DNA of 19,274 nucleotides. It comes from DATIJP01 sp964569185. Its GTDB lineage: Bacteria; Chlamydiota; Chlamydiia; Chlamydiales; Rhabdochlamydiaceae. The DNA lies in contig CAZMTP010000033.1 of NCBI GenBank assembly GCA_964569185.1, positions 1 to 19,274 on the forward strand, given 5' to 3'. The first letter of the stretch is position 1, and each line of letters starts with the position of its first letter. Below, in pieces: positions 7,861 to 15,474 of the stretch. Both the position numbers and the translations under genes were made by a program. Below the pieces are notes generated by a model. The model was not told the DNA's origin, did not search any database, and worked only from the letters and a program-made list of their open reading frames with translations.

Positions 7861-8112
7861 TTTTTGCTTTGAAATTTTTTCCCTTAGCACATAAGGATCC
7901 AAATCAATCTCTTCACCCCATGCTAATGTATGGGTTTTAGGATCAATGCGCACTTGATTGAAGAATTCAACTGATTTCCATGCTTGAAAAACACCTTTAC
8001 CAACTAAATCGCCAAGATCAACTTCTCCTTCCAATCCGTCATCAAATTGAATCCAAATGCGATAGTTTGGTTTTGGTTTGCAAGCTCCGATTTTCATCCT
8101 TTTAAAGCCCAT
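7855..8112 (-). CDS. DUF2442 family small protein
   Basis: An 85-residue protein matching the DUF2442 pattern: an N-terminal strand pair (KPNYRIWIQFDDGLEGEVDLGDLVGKGVFQAW), a central VRIDPKTHTLAWGEEIDLDPYVL, and a charged tail. DUF2442 proteins are small and often encoded beside DUF4160 proteins in toxin-antitoxin-like pairs; no DUF4160 gene is seen here. The real start may be Met6 at 8097, since family members usually begin just before the first strand. The frame stays open upstream to the MFS stop codon without an ATG, GTG or TTG. It converges on the NYN gene. Function unknown. Confidence 0.72.
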   Translation of the reverse strand: MGFKRMKIGACKPKPNYRIWIQFDDGLEGEVDLGDLVGKGVFQAWKSVEFFNQVRIDPKTHTLAWGEEIDLDPYVLREKISKQKS

Positions 8113-8166
8113 GCTTCCATATTCAATAACATTGCTGGAATCTTTCCAATGAAAAAATGTAACTGA

Positions 8167-9342
8167 TTATTCCTGGATAATATCGGCAGCCTTTTCGGGC
8201 TGTTTTTGCGGGATTAAGAAAAAGAGAACTAAACTAATGAGCAGCAAAATGGAAATGGCGGCCATAGAAATAATGTGAGCCGTTGTTTTTGCCAAACAGC
8301 CGGCAATCACAGGTCCAAGATTGGAAAAACACCAGGCAAAACCCATGAGCAATGCAGAGATGGTGCTGGGACTATGCGGAACAATCTGATTGCCCCAAGA
8401 GACCACCATCGGATTAATTAAACAGAGAAATCCCCCAATTAAAATCAAAAGTGCGCTGACAAATAGAGGAGACTGAACAGGGAAAAATAAAAAAATGAGT
8501 AAAAATAGACAGGCACAAATATTAGACAGAATTAGAAGCCGTTTATATCCCCATTTATGACCAACCAATCCAAATACAAACATAGAGAGGATCGAACCAG
8601 ATACAAAACTCATATGGCCCCCTCCAAATTGCAGCCAAGGATGGCAATTCTTCATACGCAAAATATCCGGTAGCATAAATACAAAAGTGAGGTTTACTGC
8701 GTAGCTTGATATTTGTGAAAAATAGAGCAGTAAAAGTGGTTTTTTATGTTCTGCAATCTGCACGAAAAAATTCCTAAAGTTCATCTGATTTTGCATGGTC
8801 ATTGAAGGGAAGGAATGAGTCAGGACAACAAAAGCAAGCAGCAGCAGTGGGATCAGTAACCAGAGCGCATGCCCTGTAGAATTCACAAGATTAGTGAACA
8901 CTACTTGAGAAACGGCCATACCGATGGCGCCGCAGGCTGTAAACAAGAGAATCAATCGGCCTTTAAATGGGGAGGAAATACTAGCCAGTGCGCCTACTGC
9001 TGCAGGATGGAAAGATCCCGAGCCTACCATGAGCAGAAGCATAAGTAAAAAGATCAGATAGGAATGGGTGACCAGGGTGATCCAAGCAATGGAAGAGACC
9101 ATCACTATCCCAAAAACAAGAATGCGTTTACGATGGCCGCGATCGCAAAAGTAGCCAAATCCCAGTTGGAGAATTTCGCCAATAAAGCCACTAAGGCCAG
9201 CAATAAATCCTGCTTCTGCGATGTCTAATTGGGCCATGGTCTTATACAGAGGCCAAATGCCTAGGAAAAAATCGACGAAAACATGGGACAAAAGTAAAAG
9301 GAAAAAAGTCCTTAAGGGTAGGCCCAAGGTCATAGTACTCAT
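8167..9342 (-). CDS. MFS transporter, fosmidomycin-resistance (Fsr)-like
   Basis: A 391-residue major facilitator superfamily protein with about twelve hydrophobic segments. The loop between helices 2 and 3 has the motif-A relative GYFCDRGHRKR (D67, R68), and helix 4 carries GSGSFHPAAVGALAS with the FHP signature typical of Fsr-type exporters. Fsr proteins export fosmidomycin and other small molecules, but most members are uncharacterised and the natural substrate is unknown. Two starts are close: ATG at 9342 and Met4 at 9333. A -35/-10-like pair (TTGTCG, 17 bp, TATATG) lies directly on the start region. The gene's upstream side faces the large foldback element. Confidence 0.85.
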   Translation of the reverse strand: MSTMTLGLPLRTFFLLLLSHVFVDFFLGIWPLYKTMAQLDIAEAGFIAGLSGFIGEILQLGFGYFCDRGHRKRILVFGIVMVSSIAWITLVTHSYLIFLLMLLLMVGSGSFHPAAVGALASISSPFKGRLILLFTACGAIGMAVSQVVFTNLVNSTGHALWLLIPLLLLAFVVLTHSFPSMTMQNQMNFRNFFVQIAEHKKPLLLLYFSQISSYAVNLTFVFMLPDILRMKNCHPWLQFGGGHMSFVSGSILSMFVFGLVGHKWGYKRLLILSNICACLFLLIFLFFPVQSPLFVSALLILIGGFLCLINPMVVSWGNQIVPHSPSTISALLMGFAWCFSNLGPVIAGCLAKTTAHIISMAAISILLLISLVLFFLIPQKQPEKAADIIQE

Positions 9343-9417
9343 ATATCTTAAAGGGATTAAAGCGACAATATAACCTAAATTACTTTTTTGAGGTAGTTAT
9401 AGGATTTTTCTTTAAAT

Positions 9418-9904
9418 AAAAAAGGCGAGAATAGACAGTCGGGAGCCGCTTTGCGCTCCCTGCTGCCCTTTGGGCGATTCTAGCTGCGCCAAATCGATCC
9501 TCCGTCGTAGGTCTGTACATAGTACTATCCCCACTCCTTCGGCTCAATTTTGCTTTGCAATAATCGCCGCGGGCTGCTCATGCGTTCATTCACTAAATCT
9601 GTCGATTTAGCTCATTTCACGTCGATTCGCAGAACCAACTGGAAATCCAAAATCTTAAGAGTTTTAGATGGTTCTGCAACGCGACGCGGGTAGGGCCCCT
9701 GAAAAAATGCGATCAGCATTTTTTTAGGGAAGAGCGCCGTTGCAGCCCGTGGCTGTTATGGCAAAGCAAAATCGATTTGAAGGAGCGAGGACAGTATTTC
9801 ATACGGACTCGCGGATGAAAAATCGATTTTGCAAAGCCAGAACTGCCCTATGGGCAGCGGGGAGCGCGAAGCTAGCTCCCGACTGTCTATTTTCGCCCTT
9901 TTTT
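9418..9904. repeat. ~487-bp foldback element with long imperfect inverted arms
   Basis: This explains most of the 583-bp gene-free gap. The left arm (9418-9577) and the reverse complement of the right arm (9742-9904) align along their whole length: ends AAAAAAGG.CGA.AATAGACAGTCGGGAGC, then shared CGCTCCC, GCTGCCC, AAATCGAT, CTCCTTC, TTTTGCTTTGC and CGGGCTGC blocks. An inner pair GCAGAACCA (9629-9637) / TGGTTCTGC (9669-9677) closes around a near-palindrome at CTTAAG (9654-9659). Each arm also folds on itself: GGGAGC...GCTCCC and GCCC-TTT-GGGC on the left, GGGAGC...GCTCCC and CTGCCC-TAT-GGGCAG on the right. It is visibly more GC-rich than its flanks and has no convincing ORF. It resembles a MITE or other palindromic interspersed repeat; a structured RNA is the alternative. 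No target-site duplication was recognised. Confidence 0.85.
9697..9729. repeat. Internal 14-bp hairpin within the foldback element
   Basis: CCCTGAAAAAATGC (9697-9710), loop GATCA, then GCATTTTTTTAGGG (9716-9729) form a 14-bp stem with one G-T pair. The mirror position in the left arm holds an unrelated hairpin, TAAATC-TGTC-GATTTA (9594-9609), so hairpin position is kept while sequence is not. Confidence 0.65.
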
Positions 9905-9925
9905 CTCTTGCTATTTCCTAAAAAC

Positions 9926-10798
9926 TTATTTTAATGCGGGGTAGGTAAAGAAAAGCATATGAACGATGTTGAGCGCAAAATGGCAAAAAATGGCACTCTC
10001 AATTGCTTTTGTGTATTGATAAATAGCCCCATATAGAAGGCCGGCAACAAAGACTAATAGAATGAAAGTGGCGCTGGGGACAAATGTGATATGAAGCAAA
10101 GCAAATAGCAGTGAGGTGGCAGTCACAGATCCCACATTAGCCCAAATGCCTTTGCTCCCAAACCAATCAAAAAATTCTTTTTGGACAAAGCCGCGCATCA
10201 CTGCCTCTTCAGGAACCACCACTAAAAAAAGATTAGCAATCGCCCATAACCAAAAATAGGCAGGCATCTTAGGGTCCCATTTGACCACATTTCCCCAGAT
10301 AGCGAAGAGCAAGATAATTAAAATGGCACACACTGTGTAAGGAAGTGTCACAAAAGCGATCCTCTTGAACTCCTCTTTTGTTTTTAATAGAGGAAAAGCC
10401 CATGCCAAAATAAAAATTCCTGTGAAAGGCTTATCCCAATTTAAATAAAAACTGTATGGATAAGCGCCGGGGCTTTGAACAAAACTATCACTGATTTTCA
10501 AATTATGAAATCCGGGCAGCAGATGCATCCACAAAGTAATAGAAAGGACTGTAGCAAGAAGAACTAGTAGTGCGCGCAGTAGTCCCTTCACCCCTGCTTT
10601 TAAAAATCCATGCATCACAAATAGCGCTCCAAGAGGAAGCAGAGCAAGCGGAGTGACCACGTTTGCAAAAAGTCCTAAGAAAAAAGAGAGGATAAAAAAA
10701 GAGCCGTAGATCCAAGGGTTGCGGCCTAACCAAAGGCTCAAAATACCCATCATCAAAGCAAAAAAACAGAGAGATGCAAGTTGTTGATATAGTTCCAT
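9926..10798 (-). CDS. CPBP-family intramembrane glutamic protease
   Basis: A 290-residue, very hydrophobic protein with about eight membrane segments. The C-terminal half has the CPBP (CAAX protease and bacteriocin-processing, Rce1/ABI) signatures: E197-E198-xxx-R202 in VPEEAVMRGFVQ, H236 in FALLHITFVP, and H273-xxx-N277 in CHFALNIVHM. In Rce1-type enzymes the paired Glu and the His residues activate water for intramembrane proteolysis. Targets of bacterial members are mostly unknown. Its start codon is only 19 bp from the divergent YfiH-like start. It lies downstream of nothing obvious and ends 22 bp beyond the foldback element, whose A/T-flanked hairpin could serve as its terminator. Confidence 0.87.
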   Translation of the reverse strand: MELYQQLASLCFFALMMGILSLWLGRNPWIYGSFFILSFFLGLFANVVTPLALLPLGALFVMHGFLKAGVKGLLRALLVLLATVLSITLWMHLLPGFHNLKISDSFVQSPGAYPYSFYLNWDKPFTGIFILAWAFPLLKTKEEFKRIAFVTLPYTVCAILIILLFAIWGNVVKWDPKMPAYFWLWAIANLFLVVVPEEAVMRGFVQKEFFDWFGSKGIWANVGSVTATSLLFALLHITFVPSATFILLVFVAGLLYGAIYQYTKAIESAIFCHFALNIVHMLFFTYPALK

Positions 10799-10817
10799 TC
10801 GATTATTTTTATAATAA

Positions 10818-11567
10818 ATGATTCGGAAAAAATATCATAACGTTGAATGGCTGGAATTTGAACTGCTCAGCGGGATCAAAGGGTTGGCCCATGCGGTTTT
10901 TCTGCGTCATGGAGGTGTCAGCGGCCCTCCTTACCATTCTTTAAATATGGGTTATTCTAGCGGAGATGCGCGCGATGCCGTCTTGCACAACAGAGAGGTG
11001 GCCCAGCAGATTCTTAATATCTCGCAGCTGGTCACAGGTAAACAGAATCATGGCAAGCGTGTGGAAATGGTAAATTCTAACTACGTACCTACGGACTTCA
11101 GCGACGGGCTCATCACACAAGAAAAAGGATTGGGACTACTCATGACTCATGCCGATTGTCAAGCAGCGCTCTTTTATGACCCTTGTCACCATGCAATCGC
11201 CAATGTGCATTGCGGCTGGAGAGGAAATGTGCAAAATATTTACAGAGAAACTATTTTGGCTATGAAAGACAAAGTGGGCACCAAACCGCAAGATCTTTTG
11301 GTCTGCATTTCTCCAAGTCTTGGCCCAGAGGCGGCAGAATTTATAAATTTTAAAGAAGAACTTCCGGTCTCATTTCGGGATTATCAATGCAAACCTTATC
11401 ATTTTGATTTGTGGGAAATCGCAAAAGACCAGCTAAAAAATGCAGGTGTTTTATCACATCATATAGAGATAGCTTCGCTATGTACGGTAGCGCACCATGA
11501 AGATTTTTTCTCCTATAGACGGGAAAAAATCACCGGCCGGAATGGGACGATAGCTGCGTTAAGATAA
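10818..11567 (+). CDS. YfiH/PgeF-family laccase-domain protein (DUF152)
   Basis: A 249-residue member of the YfiH (polyphenol oxidase/laccase-domain, COG1496) family. Related proteins include mammalian FAMIN/LACC1, with purine nucleoside phosphorylase and adenosine deaminase activity, and E. coli YfiH/PgeF, linked to peptidoglycan precursor editing. The metal ligands are in place: H78 in KQNHG, C114 in THADC, and H131 in HCGWRG. Other family marks are FLRHGGVSGPPYHSLNMG, DGLIT, ISPSLGP, and a C-terminal tail RREKITGRNGTIAAL. Length is normal. A TATAAT hexamer ends just 2 bp before the chosen ATG and no other early Met exists, so how it is transcribed is unclear. The glycosyltransferase gene follows after 53 bp. 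Confidence 0.88.
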   Translation: MIRKKYHNVEWLEFELLSGIKGLAHAVFLRHGGVSGPPYHSLNMGYSSGDARDAVLHNREVAQQILNISQLVTGKQNHGKRVEMVNSNYVPTDFSDGLITQEKGLGLLMTHADCQAALFYDPCHHAIANVHCGWRGNVQNIYRETILAMKDKVGTKPQDLLVCISPSLGPEAAEFINFKEELPVSFRDYQCKPYHFDLWEIAKDQLKNAGVLSHHIEIASLCTVAHHEDFFSYRREKITGRNGTIAALR

Positions 11568-11610
11568 AGCTTGCCAAAGATTTAAGCTTCCGATTATTTA
11601 ATAATTTTGC

Positions 11611-11616
11611 GGAGGT
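11611..11616 (+). promoter_or_regulatory. Strong Shine-Dalgarno GGAGGT placed before an ATT codon
   Basis: GGAGGT lies 4 nt upstream of ATT at 11621-11623, in frame with the glycosyltransferase. No ATG, GTG or TTG occurs in that frame between the stop codon at 11516-11518 and TTG at 11684, and no ATG at all in the local gap. It therefore appears to mark a non-standard start. Confidence 0.6.
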
Positions 11617-11620
11617 ACCC

Positions 11621-12796
11621 ATTACAATCCCGATCCAAACAGCATACCAAGGCAAAACAAAGAAAATCTTAATCCTCTCGAGCTTGGGGGGATTTGGACA
11701 TTGCGCTGCACACAAAGCGTTAATGAGCATCCTTAAAGGCTATGAATTTAAGATCATCTATCCGCTAAATGAAGTACGCTTATTAGGGGTAAAGTCTGGG
11801 GAATCGATCTACAATTCAGTGATTTATAACAATTACAACCGGCTCATGAATGTGATGGCACGCGCCATCTTTCCAAAAGTGCTGCAGATGCAGCGCCGCG
11901 GCTTTGAATCTTATATTAGTAAAAATATCGAAGAATTCAACCCTGACTTAGTTGTTTCAATCATGCCCTTTATCAATTTGCCTGCAACAGAAGCCGCACG
12001 TAAGATGGAACTTCCTTTTTTACTGATTACCATCGACAACGATCTAGAAAACTGGGTGCTTGGATTTGAATCTTTGCAACATTCCAATTTCAAAATTACC
12101 ATCGGCTCGGATCTGCCTTCGACCACTGGCATACTGGAAAAATATTCTATCGAAAAAGAGAACATCGCCATGATCGGCCTTCCTTTGCGGCCCGATTTTC
12201 AGGCAAAAAAAACAAAAGCGGAACTAAGGCAAGAGTATGGCGTGAGTGCCGGCCGCTCTGTCATTTTATTGATGATGGGCGGCGCTGGAGCTAAACGGTG
12301 TATGCAATATGCGAAAAAAATCGCAAAAATGGATCTAAAAACCCATCTCTTTGTCTGCTTGGGAAAAAATGCTGGACTGGCTCCTAAACTTAATGGCATC
12401 TGGGTTCATCCTGGCAATGCGCTCACTGTGATTCCTTTCACAGAGAAAATTCATGATCTGATGACCCTTTCCGATCTTTTAGTGACAAAGCCAGGTCCTG
12501 GCACTATCAATGAGGCGATTGAGACTAAGACCCCTGTTTTATTAGACGAAATTGGAGGCGTTCTTTTCTGGGAGAAAATTAATATTGATTTAGCTCTGAT
12601 GCGCGGCATCGGAAACCGGGTCCGCAGCTTCTCTGAACTGGAGGCTCATCTCAAAGATCTGCTTTTTAACTATGATTCTTACCAACAATATCAAACCGCA
12701 CTAAAAAAGATTCCTCCCAACGGATTTATTCAAAATATCCAGCCTCTCATTGATAGCCTGTGCCAAGAAGAAAAAGATTTCGTAAAAATTAAATAA
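11621..12796 (+). CDS. MGDG-synthase/MurG-like glycosyltransferase (GT28 type)
   Basis: A roughly 391-residue GT-B fold glycosyltransferase resembling monogalactosyldiacylglycerol synthases and processive diacylglycerol glucosyltransferases, which transfer a sugar from a nucleotide sugar to a lipid at the inner membrane face. Seen motifs are the N-terminal KKILILSSLGGFGHCAAHKAL, DLVVSIMPF, the domain hinge IGLPLRPDF, the second nucleotide-binding loop LLMMGGAGAKR, and TKPGPGTINEA that contacts the donor. The first standard start (TTG at 11684) would remove the first beta-strand KILILSS, so I extend it to ATT at 11621, which has a GGAGGT site 4 nt before it. The open frame continues even further upstream into the yfiH-like gene. 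Donor and acceptor are not determined. Confidence 0.85.
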   Translation: MTIPIQTAYQGKTKKILILSSLGGFGHCAAHKALMSILKGYEFKIIYPLNEVRLLGVKSGESIYNSVIYNNYNRLMNVMARAIFPKVLQMQRRGFESYISKNIEEFNPDLVVSIMPFINLPATEAARKMELPFLLITIDNDLENWVLGFESLQHSNFKITIGSDLPSTTGILEKYSIEKENIAMIGLPLRPDFQAKKTKAELRQEYGVSAGRSVILLMMGGAGAKRCMQYAKKIAKMDLKTHLFVCLGKNAGLAPKLNGIWVHPGNALTVIPFTEKIHDLMTLSDLLVTKPGPGTINEAIETKTPVLLDEIGGVLFWEKINIDLALMRGIGNRVRSFSELEAHLKDLLFNYDSYQQYQTALKKIPPNGFIQNIQPLIDSLCQEEKDFVKIK

Positions 12797-12806
12797 ATGC
12801 GTCACA

Positions 12807-14753
12807 ATGTTGTTCGCTATGCTGGCTGCCGCTATTGCCCCTTTTGGTTCTTGGAAATCTCCAATCACCACCGATGTCATTGTTCAAGAATCGCTTTCCT
12901 TTCAAGAGATCGGAGTGCAAGGCACAGAGCTCTATTTTACAGAGCTGCGCCCTTCTGAAAAAGGACGTGTGGCGCTTGTCAAACTCCTCCCTAATGGACA
13001 GCAGATCGATCTTGTTCCTGAGATGAGCATCCGCAACCGTGTACATGAATATGGCGGCGCTGCTCTCACTGTTGGCAGTGAGCAGCTCTTTTTTACAAAT
13101 GATAAAGATAGAAATTTTTACACACTGGATGCAGAAAACAGGCCAGTGCTTTTGATTAAAGGCGATTCAAAACGATTTGCAGATGCCACTATAGCCCCTG
13201 ATGGAAAAACTTTGGTGCTTGTTTGTGAGGATCATCTAGATGAGGGCAAAATCATCAATACATTGGCTACTTATAAAAATGGCCAGCTCACTGAAATCGC
13301 TACAGAGCATGATTTTTATTCTTCGCCCCGCTTTTCTCCTGATGGGAAAAAATTGGCTTTTATCACATGCGACTTTCCCGATATGCCCTGGGACGGCACC
13401 ACTTTATGGATCAGTTCTGTGCTTGAAGAGGACATTCTTTCTAAACCGGTGATGATTGCGGGAGGAAAATCAGAATCGATTTGTCAAATACAATGGTCTC
13501 CTGATGGAGATCTCTATTTTGTCTCAGATAAAACAGGATTTTGGAATCTCTACCGTCTTAATAAAGAAAATAAGGTTGAACCACTATACAAAATCGATGC
13601 AGAATTTGGACTGCCTGCCTGGGTCTTTGGACGGCCCACCTATGCCTTTTTCCCTTATAAACAAGGCTGGGCCATTGCGTGCGCCTATACGATTAAAGGA
13701 ATTGATCATTTGGGGCTTTTGTACCCAAACGAAAAAAAATTAGAAACGCTCGATTTGCCCTTTACCTATGTGCAAAACATCTGTTTCGGGAATGGACAGC
13801 TCTATTTTTTCGGCGGCTCGCCTACACAGCCTATTTCACTTATCTCTTTAGATCTTAAAACAAAGCAGTACAAAATCATCAAACCTAGCTTTAAGACCAA
13901 AATAGAGCCCGATTATATTTCCAAACCGCAAGAGCTTATTTATCCTTCAGAGAAAACCAAAAAAGGCTACGCTTTTTACTATCCGCCAAAAAATCCGCAC
14001 TTTTCTGGAAATGGAAAACCGCCTCTTCTTGTGAGAGCGCATGGAGGACCCAATTCCAGGTCTTATGCGATCTTAAGTCTTGAAATTCTTTATTGGACCA
14101 GCCGCGGCTTTGCATTTTTAGATGTGAATTATGGAGGCAGCAGCGGCTACGGGCGCGAATATCTGCAACGGCTCTATGGAAAATGGGGCATCTTAGATGT
14201 CGATGATTGTATCAGCGCTGCAAAACAACTTGTCAATGAAGGCAAAGTGGATCCGAAACAGCTGCTCATTAAAGGCGGCAGCGCAGGAGGATATACCACC
14301 CTCTGCGCGCTTGCTTTTCACGATGTTTTTAAAGCAGGAACGAGTCTCTATGGAATTAGTGACTTAGAACTGTTAGCACGTGATGGCCATAAATTCGAAT
14401 CCCATTATTCAGATCATCTCGTAGCCCCCTATCCGGAAGGCAAAAAGGTCTACATTGAGAGATCGCCCATTTACCATATTAAAGGCATTAAAGAGCCTGT
14501 TTTACTCCTGCAAGGAAAAGAAGATAAAGTGGTCCCGCCCAATCAATCGATTTTAATCTTTGAAGCGCTGAAAAAAAGAAAAATTCCGGTCAGTCTGATT
14601 CTATTTGACGGAGAACAGCATGGGTTCCGGATGGCCTCATCCATTAAGAAAGCGCTCGATAGCGAGCTTTATTTCTACTCCAAAATTTTAAATTTCTCTC
14701 TCCCAGAACCTGTAGAATCCATCGTGATTGAAAATCTAAAAGCATCGAAATAG
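12807..14753 (+). CDS. S9 family (prolyl oligopeptidase-type) serine peptidase
   Basis: A 648-residue peptidase of the S9 family, probably acyl-aminoacyl or dipeptidyl peptidase-like. The N-terminal ~380 residues form a beta-propeller with repeated SPDGK-type blades (FSPDGKKLAF, WSPDGDLYFV, APDGKTLVL). The C-terminal alpha/beta-hydrolase domain has the oxyanion loop RAHGGP, the nucleophile elbow KGGSAGG (Ser492), the acid Asp573 in LQGKEDKVVPP, and the His605 in DGEQHGFR. No classical signal peptide is visible, although the first 12 residues are hydrophobic; the family-typical APFGSWKSPIT follows at once, which favours a cytosolic enzyme. It starts 10 bp after the glycosyltransferase stop and may share its transcript. 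Confidence 0.93.
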   Translation: MLFAMLAAAIAPFGSWKSPITTDVIVQESLSFQEIGVQGTELYFTELRPSEKGRVALVKLLPNGQQIDLVPEMSIRNRVHEYGGAALTVGSEQLFFTNDKDRNFYTLDAENRPVLLIKGDSKRFADATIAPDGKTLVLVCEDHLDEGKIINTLATYKNGQLTEIATEHDFYSSPRFSPDGKKLAFITCDFPDMPWDGTTLWISSVLEEDILSKPVMIAGGKSESICQIQWSPDGDLYFVSDKTGFWNLYRLNKENKVEPLYKIDAEFGLPAWVFGRPTYAFFPYKQGWAIACAYTIKGIDHLGLLYPNEKKLETLDLPFTYVQNICFGNGQLYFFGGSPTQPISLISLDLKTKQYKIIKPSFKTKIEPDYISKPQELIYPSEKTKKGYAFYYPPKNPHFSGNGKPPLLVRAHGGPNSRSYAILSLEILYWTSRGFAFLDVNYGGSSGYGREYLQRLYGKWGILDVDDCISAAKQLVNEGKVDPKQLLIKGGSAGGYTTLCALAFHDVFKAGTSLYGISDLELLARDGHKFESHYSDHLVAPYPEGKKVYIERSPIYHIKGIKEPVLLLQGKEDKVVPPNQSILIFEALKKRKIPVSLILFDGEQHGFRMASSIKKALDSELYFYSKILNFSLPEPVESIVIENLKASK

Positions 14754-14768
14754 TGTTTGCAGAATATC

Positions 14769-14931
14769 AGAGACTGTCTGCAAAAATTTTTGTTTGCTGT
14801 TCAATTTCTTTTTTGTTCGGATTAATTATTCGAGCTCACCAACTTTACTCAAGTTGCTGTCGCTCTCCATAATTAATCCACTTCAAAAAATCGAATTGTA
14901 CTTCAATCAAAAATTTTCGTAGACAGTCTCT
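14769..14931. repeat. 163-bp foldback element upstream of mcsA
   Basis: The gap between the S9 peptidase and mcsA is almost filled by an imperfect palindrome. Left end AGAGACTGTCTGCAAAAATT (14769 on) and the reverse complement of the right end (to 14931), AGAGACTGTCTACGAAAATT, match closely. Similarity continues inward through CAATT, a T-run and GGATTAATTAT, about 70 bp per arm. The centre is a small hairpin, CAACTT-TACTC-AAGTTG. The end motif GACTGTCT is also found, reversed, in the ends of the larger foldback element. TTTGCAGA (14756-14763) can pair with TCTGCAAA (14777-14784), giving a possible terminator for the peptidase gene. A weak -35/-10-like pair (TTGTAC 14896, TAGACA 14920) could serve mcsA. 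Confidence 0.75.
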
Positions 14932-14946
14932 TAAAAATTTCCTAGT

Positions 14947-15474
14947 ATGCGGAATATGGCAGAAAGACCTGTAGAATGTGGCCACTGTAAAAAACCGTAT
15001 AAAGTAGTTTATAAGGAAATTACTGGCAATTCGATCATGATCACCCAAATGTGCTCAGATTGTCCTATTTTAGAACAAAAATTACATGGGACACAACCCA
15101 ATGAGCCCCTCACAGTCAAAGAAACAGGTCTGGCTTGTGGGAACTGCGGCACCTCATTAGAGGCTGTAAAGATGGGCAATCCGTTAGGATGCAGCAACTG
15201 TTATAATGTATTTGGGGATCTGATTATTTCTGAATTAATTGAAGAACAAAAAATTCCATCCAATTTAAAAAAAGGGCTAACCGTGCGAAAAAATCAACCT
15301 ATTCATATTGGAAAATCTCCTGGAAAACAGGTCAGTATGCCAACATCGAACCGACTGACAGAGCTCAATGTGGCACTGAATGAAGCACTTAAAAAAGAAA
15401 ACTATGAAGAAGCTGCGGGTCTAAGAGATCAAATCAAAGCTCTCATGGACAAAAAAGATGAATCAAAAAGCTGA
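14947..15474 (+). CDS. mcsA: McsA-like zinc-finger/UVR-domain protein
   Basis: A 175-residue homologue of McsA, the activator of the McsB protein-arginine kinase and Clp adaptor system. Four CxxC pairs are visible (C11/C14, C36/C39, C64/C67, C82/C85), consistent with two zinc sites, and a UVR motif with a coiled-coil look lies near 135-168 (RLTELNVALNEALKKENYEEAAGLRDQIKAL). Chlamydia carries a similar UvrB/UvrC-motif protein next to its arginine-kinase-like gene. An alternative start is Met4 at 14956. It overlaps the mcsB-like gene by 17 bp, implying coupled translation. It begins 15 bp after a foldback element, so its promoter must lie in or beyond that element. Confidence 0.88.
   Translation: MRNMAERPVECGHCKKPYKVVYKEITGNSIMITQMCSDCPILEQKLHGTQPNEPLTVKETGLACGNCGTSLEAVKMGNPLGCSNCYNVFGDLIISELIEEQKIPSNLKKGLTVRKNQPIHIGKSPGKQVSMPTSNRLTELNVALNEALKKENYEEAAGLRDQIKALMDKKDESKS

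Noticed and set aside
9740..9934. A 64-codon open frame inside the right arm of the foldback element
   Set aside because: It is composed of inverted-repeat sequence, has no recognisable domain and no ribosome site; likely spurious.
14845..15048. A 67-codon minus-strand frame across the second foldback element
   Set aside because: It is antisense to mcsA and to palindrome sequence and shows no domain.
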